Shown piece after piece: positions 8,375 through 16,417 of a stretch of DNA of 64,000 nt; position 1 is the first letter of the stretch; the number at the start of each line of letters is the position of its first letter. The DNA is from an uncultured Candidatus Poseidoniales archaeon. GTDB lineage: Archaea > Thermoplasmatota > Poseidoniia > Poseidoniales > Poseidoniaceae. The translations under genes were made by a program, and so were the position numbers. The stretch is from assembly GCA_905182185.1 (NCBI GenBank), contig CAJJAP010000007.1:122524-186523 (forward strand). Reading direction: 5' to 3'. The notes under the pieces are model-generated. The model worked only from the letters and a program-made list of their open reading frames with translations, had not been told where the DNA came from and did no database searches.

Positions 8375-11300
8375 ATGTTTGACCTACCAATTGGAAAGCC
8401 TATCAAAGAACAAATATCTGTTGAGGCAGGTTCTATACAACCATTTGACCATGGTATAATCACTACATGGCTAGGAAAAAGGAAAACTCCGTCTGGACAT
8501 CGCTTAATCCGTGCTGGAAGAATCGTTGCATGGATTTGTGAAAATGAAACTGGAAAGTACCTACTTGCTGGCAATGAGGCGAAAGATAGACTGGAGGAAA
8601 TCGAAAGTGCTGGTGCCAGATTAGAAGCCAGCCAATACTCCATGGCAGGGTTGGGCTGCGTCGCAGAAATTATTCCCGAATCTTTTGAATTCAATGCCGA
8701 TCGCCAAGGATTGATTCATCGCGGAAATTCTGTTGAACGGCTACTATCACGGGACCTTTCATCCGTTCTGCGCATAATTTGTGAAAATATCACGGTTCGT
8801 GGCGCTATTGCAGTTGATTCTGGTATGTTGATCGATAGTGTTGGTGAATTACCTGGAGAAGCAGAGGAACTTGCCGTCCAAGTAGGAGTTGCAAGGTATG
8901 GTTCATTATCTAATAATCTAGGCTTAGCCAATGAAGGTCATTGGACACTTCGCACAGTCGATGGAGCCCTATTAATCGCTCAAACTGGTGAAATAGCAAT
9001 AGCTGTTTGGACTGAGGTAAATTCTGACCATTCAAGAATAATTACTGCTGCAACTGCTGCTCTTGATGGAGAGGTAGGAAGTATTGGCGCTATGGGTTCT
9101 AAATTACCAGACGGTTTTGTACTGCGTGAAGGAAAAGGAGGTCCTGACGCAGTAATTTCAATGCTTGGGGCCGCGGTCAGTGAACAAGTAACTGGCCATC
9201 TCAAATCGGGAATTACCGAAAACACTGCTGTATCTATTGTACTTAGGAATGGTATGCCTGTAGCAATTTCTGCACCAGATAATACTTCTTTCGAAGAAGC
9301 GATGTTGAATTTAACCGACTCCAAGCGAGTCCTAAAACTGCACAGATTACCCACTGGAACAATAGTATCAAGGGAAAGTGGTAACATTGATGATTTTGCT
9401 CTCGACGATTTTAGAGATTTAGTCGCTACAATCAGAACTCGTACTAAATCAAGAAAAGAGTTATTGATGCAGAAAATCAATCTTCTAATCGGATTTGAGA
9501 TAGGTGTAGAAAAATTGCGTAAGTCGAGAGCAAATGCCAAATTTAAAGCGACTATTGATCACATTTCACAGGGTCTGCCTGAGATTGAATCAGAACCTAC
9601 TCTAGCCATAGATGCTGGATTGAGAAGAAGGTTAGAGGCTGCGGAAATTGAAATTGATGAGTTGTCCAAGGGTAATGCTTCCTTGAATGCCAAATTAAAG
9701 GAGGCGGAAATTACAAAAACTGCTGCTCAAAGTCTTGCTAGACATGCCAATGAAAGTATTGGTGAACAGGTATCTGCTTTGGAATCTGCCAACTCTTCTC
9801 TTAATTACATGCAAGTCGATCTATCTCAAGCTGTATCCAAGAGCGAGGACGCAGAATCGAGAGCGCTTCGTTTGGTAAAGAGGGTAAATGAACTAGAGCA
9901 CCAAGTTAGTGAAAGAGCAAGTCAATTAGCTAAAGCACTAGGGGATTCCAAATCTAGCGAGTCTCTTAGAGACGCAATTCAAGAGATGGCTCTAAAGGAG
10001 GCTGAATTGAATTCTTCATTAGATGAAGGTAGCGAAAGATTGTCAACAATCCGCCAACAGGCAGACGATGATGAACGCCGCCTTCGTGTATTACAAGAGC
10101 AAGTTGAGACCACGCGTGAGCGCCATGCAAGGGCTCAGGCCGAAGTGATGCAATTAGAAGAGAGAATCCATGTTGCAAATACAACCCTCGATGAAATTGA
10201 TGGTGAGGCTAAGGCCAGCAGACGCAGAACTGATGAGAGTAGAAACCGTCTCGCTCAAGATGAAGCACGCTATAATCAAGTGCAAGCAGAACTACGAGAA
10301 TTAATGGAAGAGCGCCGCCAAATATTACGAGAACTAGGCGACCTTGGAGGCCGTAAAGGTCAGAGTGAAGCCGAATTGCTGTCATTGATAGATAAGGCTG
10401 AAGATTTAAGTCAAGCACACGAAGAAGCATTGCTGGATATTCAGGAAGCAGAGAGAATCCGTGCCCGTCTTGCTGATGAACCACTGGCTCAAGCATTATT
10501 GGATGATGCTTCAACCTTTGAGGGACTAGGCCCTGTGCTTTCACGCCTTGAAACCGCACGTGGACTCGGGTATTCCGTGACATTGCTCGATAGAGCAGTA
10601 GAACGTTCACTACAAGTAATTCAGTCAACCGTTGACCATGTAGCAACTACTCCGAGACATCTACTTTCGAATGAAGTAATGTCTCTGCTTGAAAGACAAG
10701 TTCCCCAAACAGCTGGGGCTGTAAGAGGCTTAGCACGTTGGTCAGTACAACAGAGATTAGAACATCAATTGGGAGATACAGTTGGCCATCTAATTGTTGA
10801 TTTAGAGAATCTACTGGAAGATTTCGACCGCTCTATCACAATGTTGCGACGTCTACGCAATGTCCTTGAACAATTAGCCAAACTTGGCGCACCTATCGAT
10901 GAAATCGAAGCACTGTTAGCAAATTGTAATCGCCCTGAAGCATTACCAAGTATTGCAAAGGCGACTCACAAATTGATTCGTGTCGCATTGGATGATATTT
11001 ACTTAGAGGCTGATCAAAGAGATGCTGGTGAATCAATAGCGTTAGAAGAAACTGCGATAGTTCTTGAGGAATTGATTACTCAACTCGATGCTAGTGGTTT
11101 AGCCGATGGTACGCCGAATGGTATTATGTGGGAGTTCCAAAGAGATGGATTACTACCTTATGAGAGAAATAACATGCCTGCTGCACAGCGTCTTGGTGTC
11201 AATGAGGAAATGATTTCTCACATGGAACCATCATTAGCAGGAGAAGTTCCTGTCTCATTGGATAAAGTAGTCAATGCTGATGATTCAGATACTTCATCGC

Positions 11301-11560
11301 AAGGCGCTGAAGATGGGTGGGAGCAAATGCCCACTCCAAGCGATTCAACAGAAAGTACCGCTGCAACATATATTGCTGCATCTGAAACACCCGCTATGCC
11401 TCAACCAGGAACTGTCAATGAAGATGATGAAAGAGCCTTACTGGATGAAGAATTAGCACGCCTAGATGCTGCATGGGATCACAGAAATGAACCAAAGGTG
11501 ATTGCAATGGACCCAGCATTATCTGCATTAGAGGCAAAACTTAGCGGATTAGACATGTGA
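8375..11560 (+). CDS. Giant roadblock-like plus coiled-coil protein, SMC-like rod, function unknown
   Basis: From the ATG at 8375 (six bases after the preceding stop; the track start at 8312 would overlap that gene) this is a 1061-residue protein. About residues 1-370 are globular alpha/beta with roadblock-like repeats (VRGAIAVDSGMLIDSVGEL and TAVSIVLRNGMPVAISAP). Residues 420 to about 740 are a long coiled coil (LKEAEITKTAAQSLA, LRVLQEQVETTRERHARAQ). There follows a helical domain containing ETARGLGYSVTLLDRAVERS and an acidic Ser/Thr/Pro-rich tail. No Walker A or B motif was seen, so it is not an SMC ATPase despite the rod. A partnership with the stand-alone roadblock gene upstream is likely: both may form a filament or polarity scaffold. 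That role is inference. Confidence 0.75.
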   Translation: MFDLPIGKPIKEQISVEAGSIQPFDHGIITTWLGKRKTPSGHRLIRAGRIVAWICENETGKYLLAGNEAKDRLEEIESAGARLEASQYSMAGLGCVAEIIPESFEFNADRQGLIHRGNSVERLLSRDLSSVLRIICENITVRGAIAVDSGMLIDSVGELPGEAEELAVQVGVARYGSLSNNLGLANEGHWTLRTVDGALLIAQTGEIAIAVWTEVNSDHSRIITAATAALDGEVGSIGAMGSKLPDGFVLREGKGGPDAVISMLGAAVSEQVTGHLKSGITENTAVSIVLRNGMPVAISAPDNTSFEEAMLNLTDSKRVLKLHRLPTGTIVSRESGNIDDFALDDFRDLVATIRTRTKSRKELLMQKINLLIGFEIGVEKLRKSRANAKFKATIDHISQGLPEIESEPTLAIDAGLRRRLEAAEIEIDELSKGNASLNAKLKEAEITKTAAQSLARHANESIGEQVSALESANSSLNYMQVDLSQAVSKSEDAESRALRLVKRVNELEHQVSERASQLAKALGDSKSSESLRDAIQEMALKEAELNSSLDEGSERLSTIRQQADDDERRLRVLQEQVETTRERHARAQAEVMQLEERIHVANTTLDEIDGEAKASRRRTDESRNRLAQDEARYNQVQAELRELMEERRQILRELGDLGGRKGQSEAELLSLIDKAEDLSQAHEEALLDIQEAERIRARLADEPLAQALLDDASTFEGLGPVLSRLETARGLGYSVTLLDRAVERSLQVIQSTVDHVATTPRHLLSNEVMSLLERQVPQTAGAVRGLARWSVQQRLEHQLGDTVGHLIVDLENLLEDFDRSITMLRRLRNVLEQLAKLGAPIDEIEALLANCNRPEALPSIAKATHKLIRVALDDIYLEADQRDAGESIALEETAIVLEELITQLDASGLADGTPNGIMWEFQRDGLLPYERNNMPAAQRLGVNEEMISHMEPSLAGEVPVSLDKVVNADDSDTSSQGAEDGWEQMPTPSDSTESTAATYIAASETPAMPQPGTVNEDDERALLDEELARLDAAWDHRNEPKVIAMDPALSALEAKLSGLDM

Positions 11561-11594
11561 CCAGAACTTTGGTCGTAATCAAGGAGGGATTGTA

Positions 11595-11843
11595 TTGAGC
11601 GAAACACTTGTTGGCCGTCAAGAAAAGCAAGGCCGATACTTCCCAATGTGGATAGAAAGGCTACTACTTGTTTCGGCTATTTTTGCAATGTATCTATTTC
11701 ATTCAGATGTTGGTGATTTTTTCCAATCCCAAGGCACTCCGACTTGGTTAACTTTTATTATTGAATGGTGTTTATTACCAATTTTATTACTAGTGCTATC
11801 TGAATTGATTAGCAGAATAATGCAAGCGATTCACAGCGATTGA
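11595..11843 (+). CDS. Small two-TM membrane protein, function unknown
   Basis: This 82-residue protein starts with TTG; the choice is supported by AAGGAGGGAT immediately upstream, one of the strongest ribosome sites in the window. It has a polar N-terminus (SETLVGRQEKQGRYFP), one hydrophobic helix (IERLLLVSAIFAMYLF), a short loop and a second helix (WLTFIIEWCLLPILLLVLSEL). It follows the coiled-coil gene by 34 bp and is the last plus-strand gene before a convergent operon. It could anchor the roadblock/coiled-coil complex to the membrane, but nothing in the sequence proves this. Confidence 0.68.
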   Translation: MSETLVGRQEKQGRYFPMWIERLLLVSAIFAMYLFHSDVGDFFQSQGTPTWLTFIIEWCLLPILLLVLSELISRIMQAIHSD

Positions 11844-11845
11844 GA

Positions 11846-12394
11846 TCAAGCATCAATTTGTATGAAGTCTTTGTCGTTCTCTTGTCCTGTTTCATTACTT
11901 GGCATACGTGATTGGATTAGACCCCATACTCTCTGCCAAGGGATGAAGAAACGCAGCACTGCCATCAATGATAAGAACATCAGTGCTGAAATAACCAGCC
12001 CATAGGTTAGCGACAATTCTATCGATTCACTAACTTGACCTGCCCATTGTGAACCTGTAGTTTTGCTAACAACTTCCAATAGAACACTGTGGAATCCTAA
12101 TGCTATCATCGTTGCAATCGCAGTCAATCCTAAGAATCCAATCGTGTGACGCAGATGACCGTTTAGCATATTGTCCATCTGACGAACATATTCAGGGTCT
12201 CTTTTACAGGACTCAGGTAGGCGGTAAGCATACTCAAGATAACGAATTACTCCGTAGGATGATTCTTGGAAGACCATTATTAGAATTGCAATTGCTATCA
12301 AATTGAACTGCTCTTGAGTAACCAATTTGAAACCGAGTAAGTCCAATTGTTGGAGAGCCCACCTGACTTTCAAGTGATATGATTTGGGCACCAT
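11846..12394 (-). CDS. C-terminal part of a frameshifted membrane protein of the DUF58 operon
   Basis: This ORF overlaps the previous one (12234-13073) by 161 bp in another frame. The continuation is obvious: the upstream frame reads ...IISLESQV and this frame continues ALQQLDLLGFKLV, if one G is removed from a GGTGGG run near 12357. It then carries three hydrophobic helices (FNLIAIAILIMVFQ, FLGLTAIATMIALGFHSVLL, LTYGLVISALMFLSLMAVLRFF) and a charged tail. I read both ORFs as one gene of about 405 residues running 13073 to 11846. As annotated here it is the 3' fragment; its own ATG has no ribosome site. Confidence 0.6.
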   Translation of the reverse strand: MVPKSYHLKVRWALQQLDLLGFKLVTQEQFNLIAIAILIMVFQESSYGVIRYLEYAYRLPESCKRDPEYVRQMDNMLNGHLRHTIGFLGLTAIATMIALGFHSVLLEVVSKTTGSQWAGQVSESIELSLTYGLVISALMFLSLMAVLRFFIPWQRVWGLIQSRMPSNETGQENDKDFIQIDA

Positions 12395-13073
12395 AAGAAC
12401 CGAGTTGTCCTTTGATAAGCGGGAATGTCAGAATTGCATGTATTCCCAAGAAGATCAAAGTGAACCCTATTGCCCAAGCAACAGAGCGACGACTTAATCC
12501 CCAAATTCCTCTGGTTCCCATAATAACTGGTAGAAGATAAATGAAGAGAATAATTAGTGACATAATCATCAATAATGGCCATTGGAGAGTTTGTAGTTCT
12601 GAATCGTTTGGCAGGCGCAAATCAAAGGAAAACAACATTCCAGTTAACCAAGTGAGGATTAGGCGTCCCACTAGCATTACAATTAAGGTAATAATAAATC
12701 CAAGTTTTATTCTCTGCTGTATTTGTGGCGTTTGGAATGCTAAGAAGGCCATTCCGCCTCCAATCGTCATTCCCAATACAAGAGGGACAAAGAAGCGACC
12801 TAAACCGTCTCTACCTTCACCTGTTAGCCAATCTCCTAATGGCAGTTGGTCGCCAATTAGTAACTCAATTGAATCAAATAACATTGTGTGGTCAATAGAG
12901 CCAACAACATATGTTGAGACAACTTCGAGATACATCGCTACCAGAGCAACTGTTGCCAGGATTTGCAAAGTGAGAATTTGCCATTGCTTTCTCAGCAATT
13001 TTAGGTGAAGGGTGCGAGCACCAATCCCATCTGTCATTGTGACATCTGACTGAACATCGACTTCACTTGCCAT
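12234..13073 (-). CDS. N-terminal part of a frameshifted membrane protein of the DUF58 operon
   Basis: This is the third gene of a DUF4350-DUF58-membrane protein operon; it starts one base after the DUF58 stop codon. The true reading frame is good to about residue 240 and includes TM helices (LQILATVALVAMYLEVVSTYVVG, FFVPLVLGMTIGGGMAFLAF, GFIITLIVMLVGRLILTWL, PLLMIMSLIILFIYLLPVIM, AIGFTLIFLGIHAILTF). After about VGSPT the frame loses character (Asn/Ser-rich end), and the 11846-12394 frame takes over. The full protein probably has about eight membrane segments. I recognise no domain name. By position it may fill the role of the membrane component often found near DUF58 proteins. Confidence 0.68.
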   Translation of the reverse strand: MASEVDVQSDVTMTDGIGARTLHLKLLRKQWQILTLQILATVALVAMYLEVVSTYVVGSIDHTMLFDSIELLIGDQLPLGDWLTGEGRDGLGRFFVPLVLGMTIGGGMAFLAFQTPQIQQRIKLGFIITLIVMLVGRLILTWLTGMLFSFDLRLPNDSELQTLQWPLLMIMSLIILFIYLLPVIMGTRGIWGLSRRSVAWAIGFTLIFLGIHAILTFPLIKGQLGSYGAQIISLESQVGSPTIGLTRFQIGYSRAVQFDSNCNSNNGLPRIILRSNSLS

Positions 13074-13074
13074 T

Positions 13075-14328
13075 TCAGTACCCCCTAACCTGCATTAATG
13101 CCTGTGACAAATCCATGTCTGGCATCCAATCGATAACCTGTGCACCAGAACCTGCTAATGTCGTTAAACGGTTCTGCCTTTCTAATTTTAGAACTTCGTA
13201 TGACATTCTTGGAATTCTTGAGACCAATCTTTCAAAGTCGATACTAGATGGGCTTAGAACTGTTACTTCGTGTCCTCGCCCAACCAAATCACGCACTGCT
13301 GCAGGAACTGTTCCATCCCCTTCACAACTTGAAATGATGAATACAGGAGATCCTCTACTGAACCTACCACTAAGAGAATTAGTAACCGCTTGTAAAGGCA
13401 TATTTCCTTTTGGAGTTACACCCGCAAGTGCGCTCAAGAGCTTGAAATATTGCTTATCACCTGTGTCTGGCGGCAAGTAGGAAAGTTCATCACCATATAT
13501 TGCCAAAGCAACTGAATCCCTGCGGTGCAGGAAGAATGAAGCTAGACTGGCGGATGAGACACAACTCATTTCCAATGGATTTTTTAGAACAGTTCCAATT
13601 CGTGCAACATCCCTACTATCGAGTAAGATGTATAGGTCAGTTACAGCATCTCTACATTTTTCATTGACCATTAATTCACCAGTACGAGCATATGCCTTCC
13701 AATTGATGTTTTTGAATGGGTCTCCAGGAACATACTCACGCAATGAGAAGAATTCAGAACCTTGACCCGGAATTCTCAATGTTGTTGCACCAGTATACAT
13801 CTTAGGTGTACGAGAACGAAGGAATGCTTCTTCAATATCTTTTATTTGAGGGAAGATAACTATGTCGGAATGGTGGTCAACATACATTTCTTCAACACCG
13901 AGGTTGAATGTGTTCTTGGCTCTAAGTGAGACTGGACCAATAGAGTAATGCCCACGCAGTGGACATCTTAGGACATAACGAATACGAGCACTTTCACCAG
14001 GGCGTAGGTTCAAACGCATCTGATTCAAGCCACTGCGCAATTTCATTTCATGAGGAATATTATCGTATACTTCTAGCAACTGAGTCTTACGGTTACTACG
14101 GTTGGTGATTAGAAGTTCAACATAGAGATCGTCGCCTTTGTACAAATTGTCGGCACTCAATTTCCTTTGAACTTCGACATCACCATGCCCAGAAATCCAT
14201 GAATTGACAACAATGAATGCTACAAAGGCAAATCCTAAAATCATCATTTGATGATTTGAGATCATCATACCAACCAAAATGAGGGCAATTCCTCCAGTAA
14301 ATGTGAATGCTGCTTTACGAGTCCACAT
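13075..14328 (-). CDS. DUF58 domain (von Willebrand-like) membrane protein
   Basis: This 417-residue protein has two N-terminal hydrophobic helices (FTGGIALILVGMMI, MMILGFAFVAFIVV) and an Ig-like ectodomain with RSNRKTQLLEVYDNIPHEM. The DUF58 signature follows around residues 200-225 (GSEFFSLREYVPGDPFKNINWKAYARTG style; the REYxPGDxxxxINWKAxAR core is present). The following vWA-like part contains DLYILLDSRDV but lacks a full MIDAS DxSxS. DUF58 proteins usually pair with a MoxR AAA ATPase and act in envelope assembly; no MoxR gene is in this window. GAGGTGATTTGA before the ATG is the ribosome site and covers the upstream stop codon, indicating coupling with the DUF4350 gene. Confidence 0.88.
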   Translation of the reverse strand: MWTRKAAFTFTGGIALILVGMMISNHQMMILGFAFVAFIVVNSWISGHGDVEVQRKLSADNLYKGDDLYVELLITNRSNRKTQLLEVYDNIPHEMKLRSGLNQMRLNLRPGESARIRYVLRCPLRGHYSIGPVSLRAKNTFNLGVEEMYVDHHSDIVIFPQIKDIEEAFLRSRTPKMYTGATTLRIPGQGSEFFSLREYVPGDPFKNINWKAYARTGELMVNEKCRDAVTDLYILLDSRDVARIGTVLKNPLEMSCVSSASLASFFLHRRDSVALAIYGDELSYLPPDTGDKQYFKLLSALAGVTPKGNMPLQAVTNSLSGRFSRGSPVFIISSCEGDGTVPAAVRDLVGRGHEVTVLSPSSIDFERLVSRIPRMSYEVLKLERQNRLTTLAGSGAQVIDWMPDMDLSQALMQVRGY

Positions 14329-15948
14329 TCAAATCACCTCAGTCCTGCCCCAAGCCTTGATTCTTTTAACCAAAGCAACGGTTTGTTCTAATGAGTATTT
14401 ACTATTCGAGTCAATTGCAAATTTAGCAAGCACAGGGTCATTGATTAGACCCACTAATTCTCTTGCGGGCAAAGAATGGAACTCCTCCCTCGTCAATCCA
14501 TTTTGATTACGTATTTTTGACAAGAAAACTTGATGTATCTTTTCTACTTTAGAATAATAGACATACCGATTAGCATCTCCAAAGCCGTAGTAAATAATAC
14601 TGAATACGTGTCTCCATGGCTCAGGGTCACGCTTTTTGATAAGTACTGCTTCAAATGCTACAAACAATAACAGGAATAGAATTAGCATAGCCAATCCTTC
14701 ACCTGTAAAGTATACAAGTAAGAAATAAACGGTGTTATATGAATCTGCGATAAGGGCATTTTGAGGGTGTCTTGATTCATCGAAGATTACCATAGCATTG
14801 TCTGAAGCCTGACCCTCTTCGCCAATTTTTGTACTCATTAGAGACTCTGCAATTACATCCAATGCCCACTTACGGTTGTCATTTTCTGGAATGAAATTAC
14901 TCACATCCCCATACTTGCCATCATTGAACCCTTGATAGTCATACATTGCATTCATCAGGGCTGAACCGTCAGCGACAAAGATGATTTTTCCACCATCATT
15001 TGGATCACAAGTCGAACGAGCACATGCTTCTATGCTGAGATTGAATTGACCCCATAAATCAGGTGTTTCAGTTGTAACTTCACTACCAACCCAAATATCC
15101 CCATCTCCATTTACGTCAACTGTTGCCTCATTACTCGTAACAGCACGAATAGCAACTTCTGGAAGTGCCCCTTGAACACCAGGTATTATTTCCAATCCAG
15201 TGATATTGTTTAGAATTAGTTTGTAAGATGGGTCGAAATTTACAACACCATTATCCCAGTGTTGACCACAAATTCCGGCAGCCTCTAAAGTCATTGAATT
15301 TCCATCCAGTGATTTACAAGGATGTGAACCTTCTCCGTTTTCATCACCCCACCTTTCGTGTTGTGTAACGGTGTCAAGATCGATTTCAGTACCATTCATT
15401 CCACACGGATTTGCCTGTACACACATCCAAATAAAATTGAAATCAAGTTCGGTTGCATAAGTTGTATCAAATAACTGGTAACCATTGTAGCGCACTCCGA
15501 ATGCCTCAGCTATAGTTCCTGCAAACCCGAAGTCTTCGAAAATTAATGCAGTTCCTCCGGCTTCAACAAATTCTACTATTGCTACCACTTCAGAAGGAGA
15601 ATAACCATCATCGGTTGAGATTGTGATAAATCCATCATCATCAAATTGAGGTAGCGAGAGTGTGTCTCTTTCTACACCAGCGACGATGAATGTAGTATTT
15701 CTTGGATCTTCAATATCCGCTAGTAACAATGGCGATGAGACCAATGAGCGTGTTTCTATTCCAACGTCATTCAAATCTTCCCTAAAGGCCGACAAGTCAT
15801 TCCAATCATCATCATATGCCGATAATTGATTTGTATTTGAGATGTTAACGAAATTTAGTAATATAGTCATCAATAGCATAGAAAGAACAAACCAAAAAGC
15901 GGCTTGTAATCCGAGTCTTCGATAATTCAATTTGCTAAGTTCAACCAT
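14329..15948 (-). CDS. DUF4350-type membrane protein, first gene of the DUF58 operon
   Basis: The start at 15948 (MVELSKLNYRR) is chosen over the track start at 15993 because GGTGAG lies just upstream. The protein has a TM helix at about residues 15-37 (AAFWFVLSMLLMTILLNFV). A GATase-like extracytoplasmic DUF4350 domain follows (NDVGIETRSLVSSP; YSPSEVVAIVEFVEAGGTALIFEDFG). A second TM (LAMLILFLLLFVAFEAVLI) leads to a cytoplasmic tail of about 110 residues. It contains an insertion with several Cys pairs (WMCVQANPCGMNG, CARSTCDPNDGG) that could form disulfides outside the cell. DUF4350 next to DUF58 is a known neighbourhood. The actual substrate is unknown. Confidence 0.78.
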   Translation of the reverse strand: MVELSKLNYRRLGLQAAFWFVLSMLLMTILLNFVNISNTNQLSAYDDDWNDLSAFREDLNDVGIETRSLVSSPLLLADIEDPRNTTFIVAGVERDTLSLPQFDDDGFITISTDDGYSPSEVVAIVEFVEAGGTALIFEDFGFAGTIAEAFGVRYNGYQLFDTTYATELDFNFIWMCVQANPCGMNGTEIDLDTVTQHERWGDENGEGSHPCKSLDGNSMTLEAAGICGQHWDNGVVNFDPSYKLILNNITGLEIIPGVQGALPEVAIRAVTSNEATVDVNGDGDIWVGSEVTTETPDLWGQFNLSIEACARSTCDPNDGGKIIFVADGSALMNAMYDYQGFNDGKYGDVSNFIPENDNRKWALDVIAESLMSTKIGEEGQASDNAMVIFDESRHPQNALIADSYNTVYFLLVYFTGEGLAMLILFLLLFVAFEAVLIKKRDPEPWRHVFSIIYYGFGDANRYVYYSKVEKIHQVFLSKIRNQNGLTREEFHSLPARELVGLINDPVLAKFAIDSNSKYSLEQTVALVKRIKAWGRTEVI

Positions 15949-16077
15949 AATCTCACCTACTAGAGCATAATTCCGACAATGCCACGCAACCATATTGGTT
16001 TAGAAGGTTGCCCACACTTGAGAAAATAATGCTCAACTCAACCATTCACTCACAACATTGTAAAAGTGTTAAAAAAC

Positions 16078-16087
16078 ATATTTAAGC
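16078..16087 (-). promoter_or_regulatory. Putative TATA box of the DUF4350-DUF58 operon
   Basis: Read on the minus strand the site is CTTAAATATG, a good match to an archaeal TATA element, in an AT-rich stretch about 130 bases upstream of the DUF4350 start at 15948. This would leave a leader of about 100 bases. It is the only strong TATA-like match I see between the PRC-barrel gene and the operon. Confidence 0.4.
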
Positions 16088-16105
16088 GACCTTTTCAGGG
16101 ATGTT

Positions 16106-16345
16106 TCAGCGAGTAAGGTGAACTTTGGTTGCAATCCTTGAAACTTCAGCCACAGGCACACTTACAATTCCATCCTTGGCAAGCCAAGGCAGTAAATTAG
16201 CATCAAGATCCATGCCAATTTTTACTAGAAATTCTGTTATCGCCCCTAACTGATTATCAAAAACAATATCAATTAATTGTCCAAGAACTTCGCCGTGAGA
16301 ATCGACAACTTCCCTTCCAATTAACTCTCGACCAAAGATTGCCAT
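16106..16345 (-). CDS. PRC-barrel domain protein
   Basis: This 79-residue protein is a single PRC-barrel: FGRELIGREVVDSHGEVLGQLIDIVFD is the diagnostic N-terminal strand-turn pattern, with GxxVxxxxGexlGxvxDi, and the last strands read VSVPVAEVSRIATKVHL. Stand-alone archaeal PRC-barrels are linked to RNA metabolism and, in haloarchaea and relatives, to cell division. The ATG at 16345 is preceded by GTGAGGTAC; the track start nine bases earlier is a GTG. It lies 63 bp downstream of cdc48 on the same strand and could be co-transcribed with it. Confidence 0.82.
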   Translation of the reverse strand: MAIFGRELIGREVVDSHGEVLGQLIDIVFDNQLGAITEFLVKIGMDLDANLLPWLAKDGIVSVPVAEVSRIATKVHLTR

Positions 16346-16417
16346 GTACCTCACTTGCTCCGTAATATCTCAACGAGGGGATGAACTCCTTCAATGCGTC
16401 GCCACCAAGTGGCCAAA

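Noticed and set aside
8375-11560. SMC/Rad50-type ATPase
   Set aside because: The coiled coil is long, but no Walker A, Walker B or ABC signature is present at either end.
12541-13008. 155-residue plus-strand ORF opposite the DUF58-operon membrane protein
   Set aside because: It is a shadow of the minus-strand membrane gene; Ile/Ser/Asn-rich composition without domain character.
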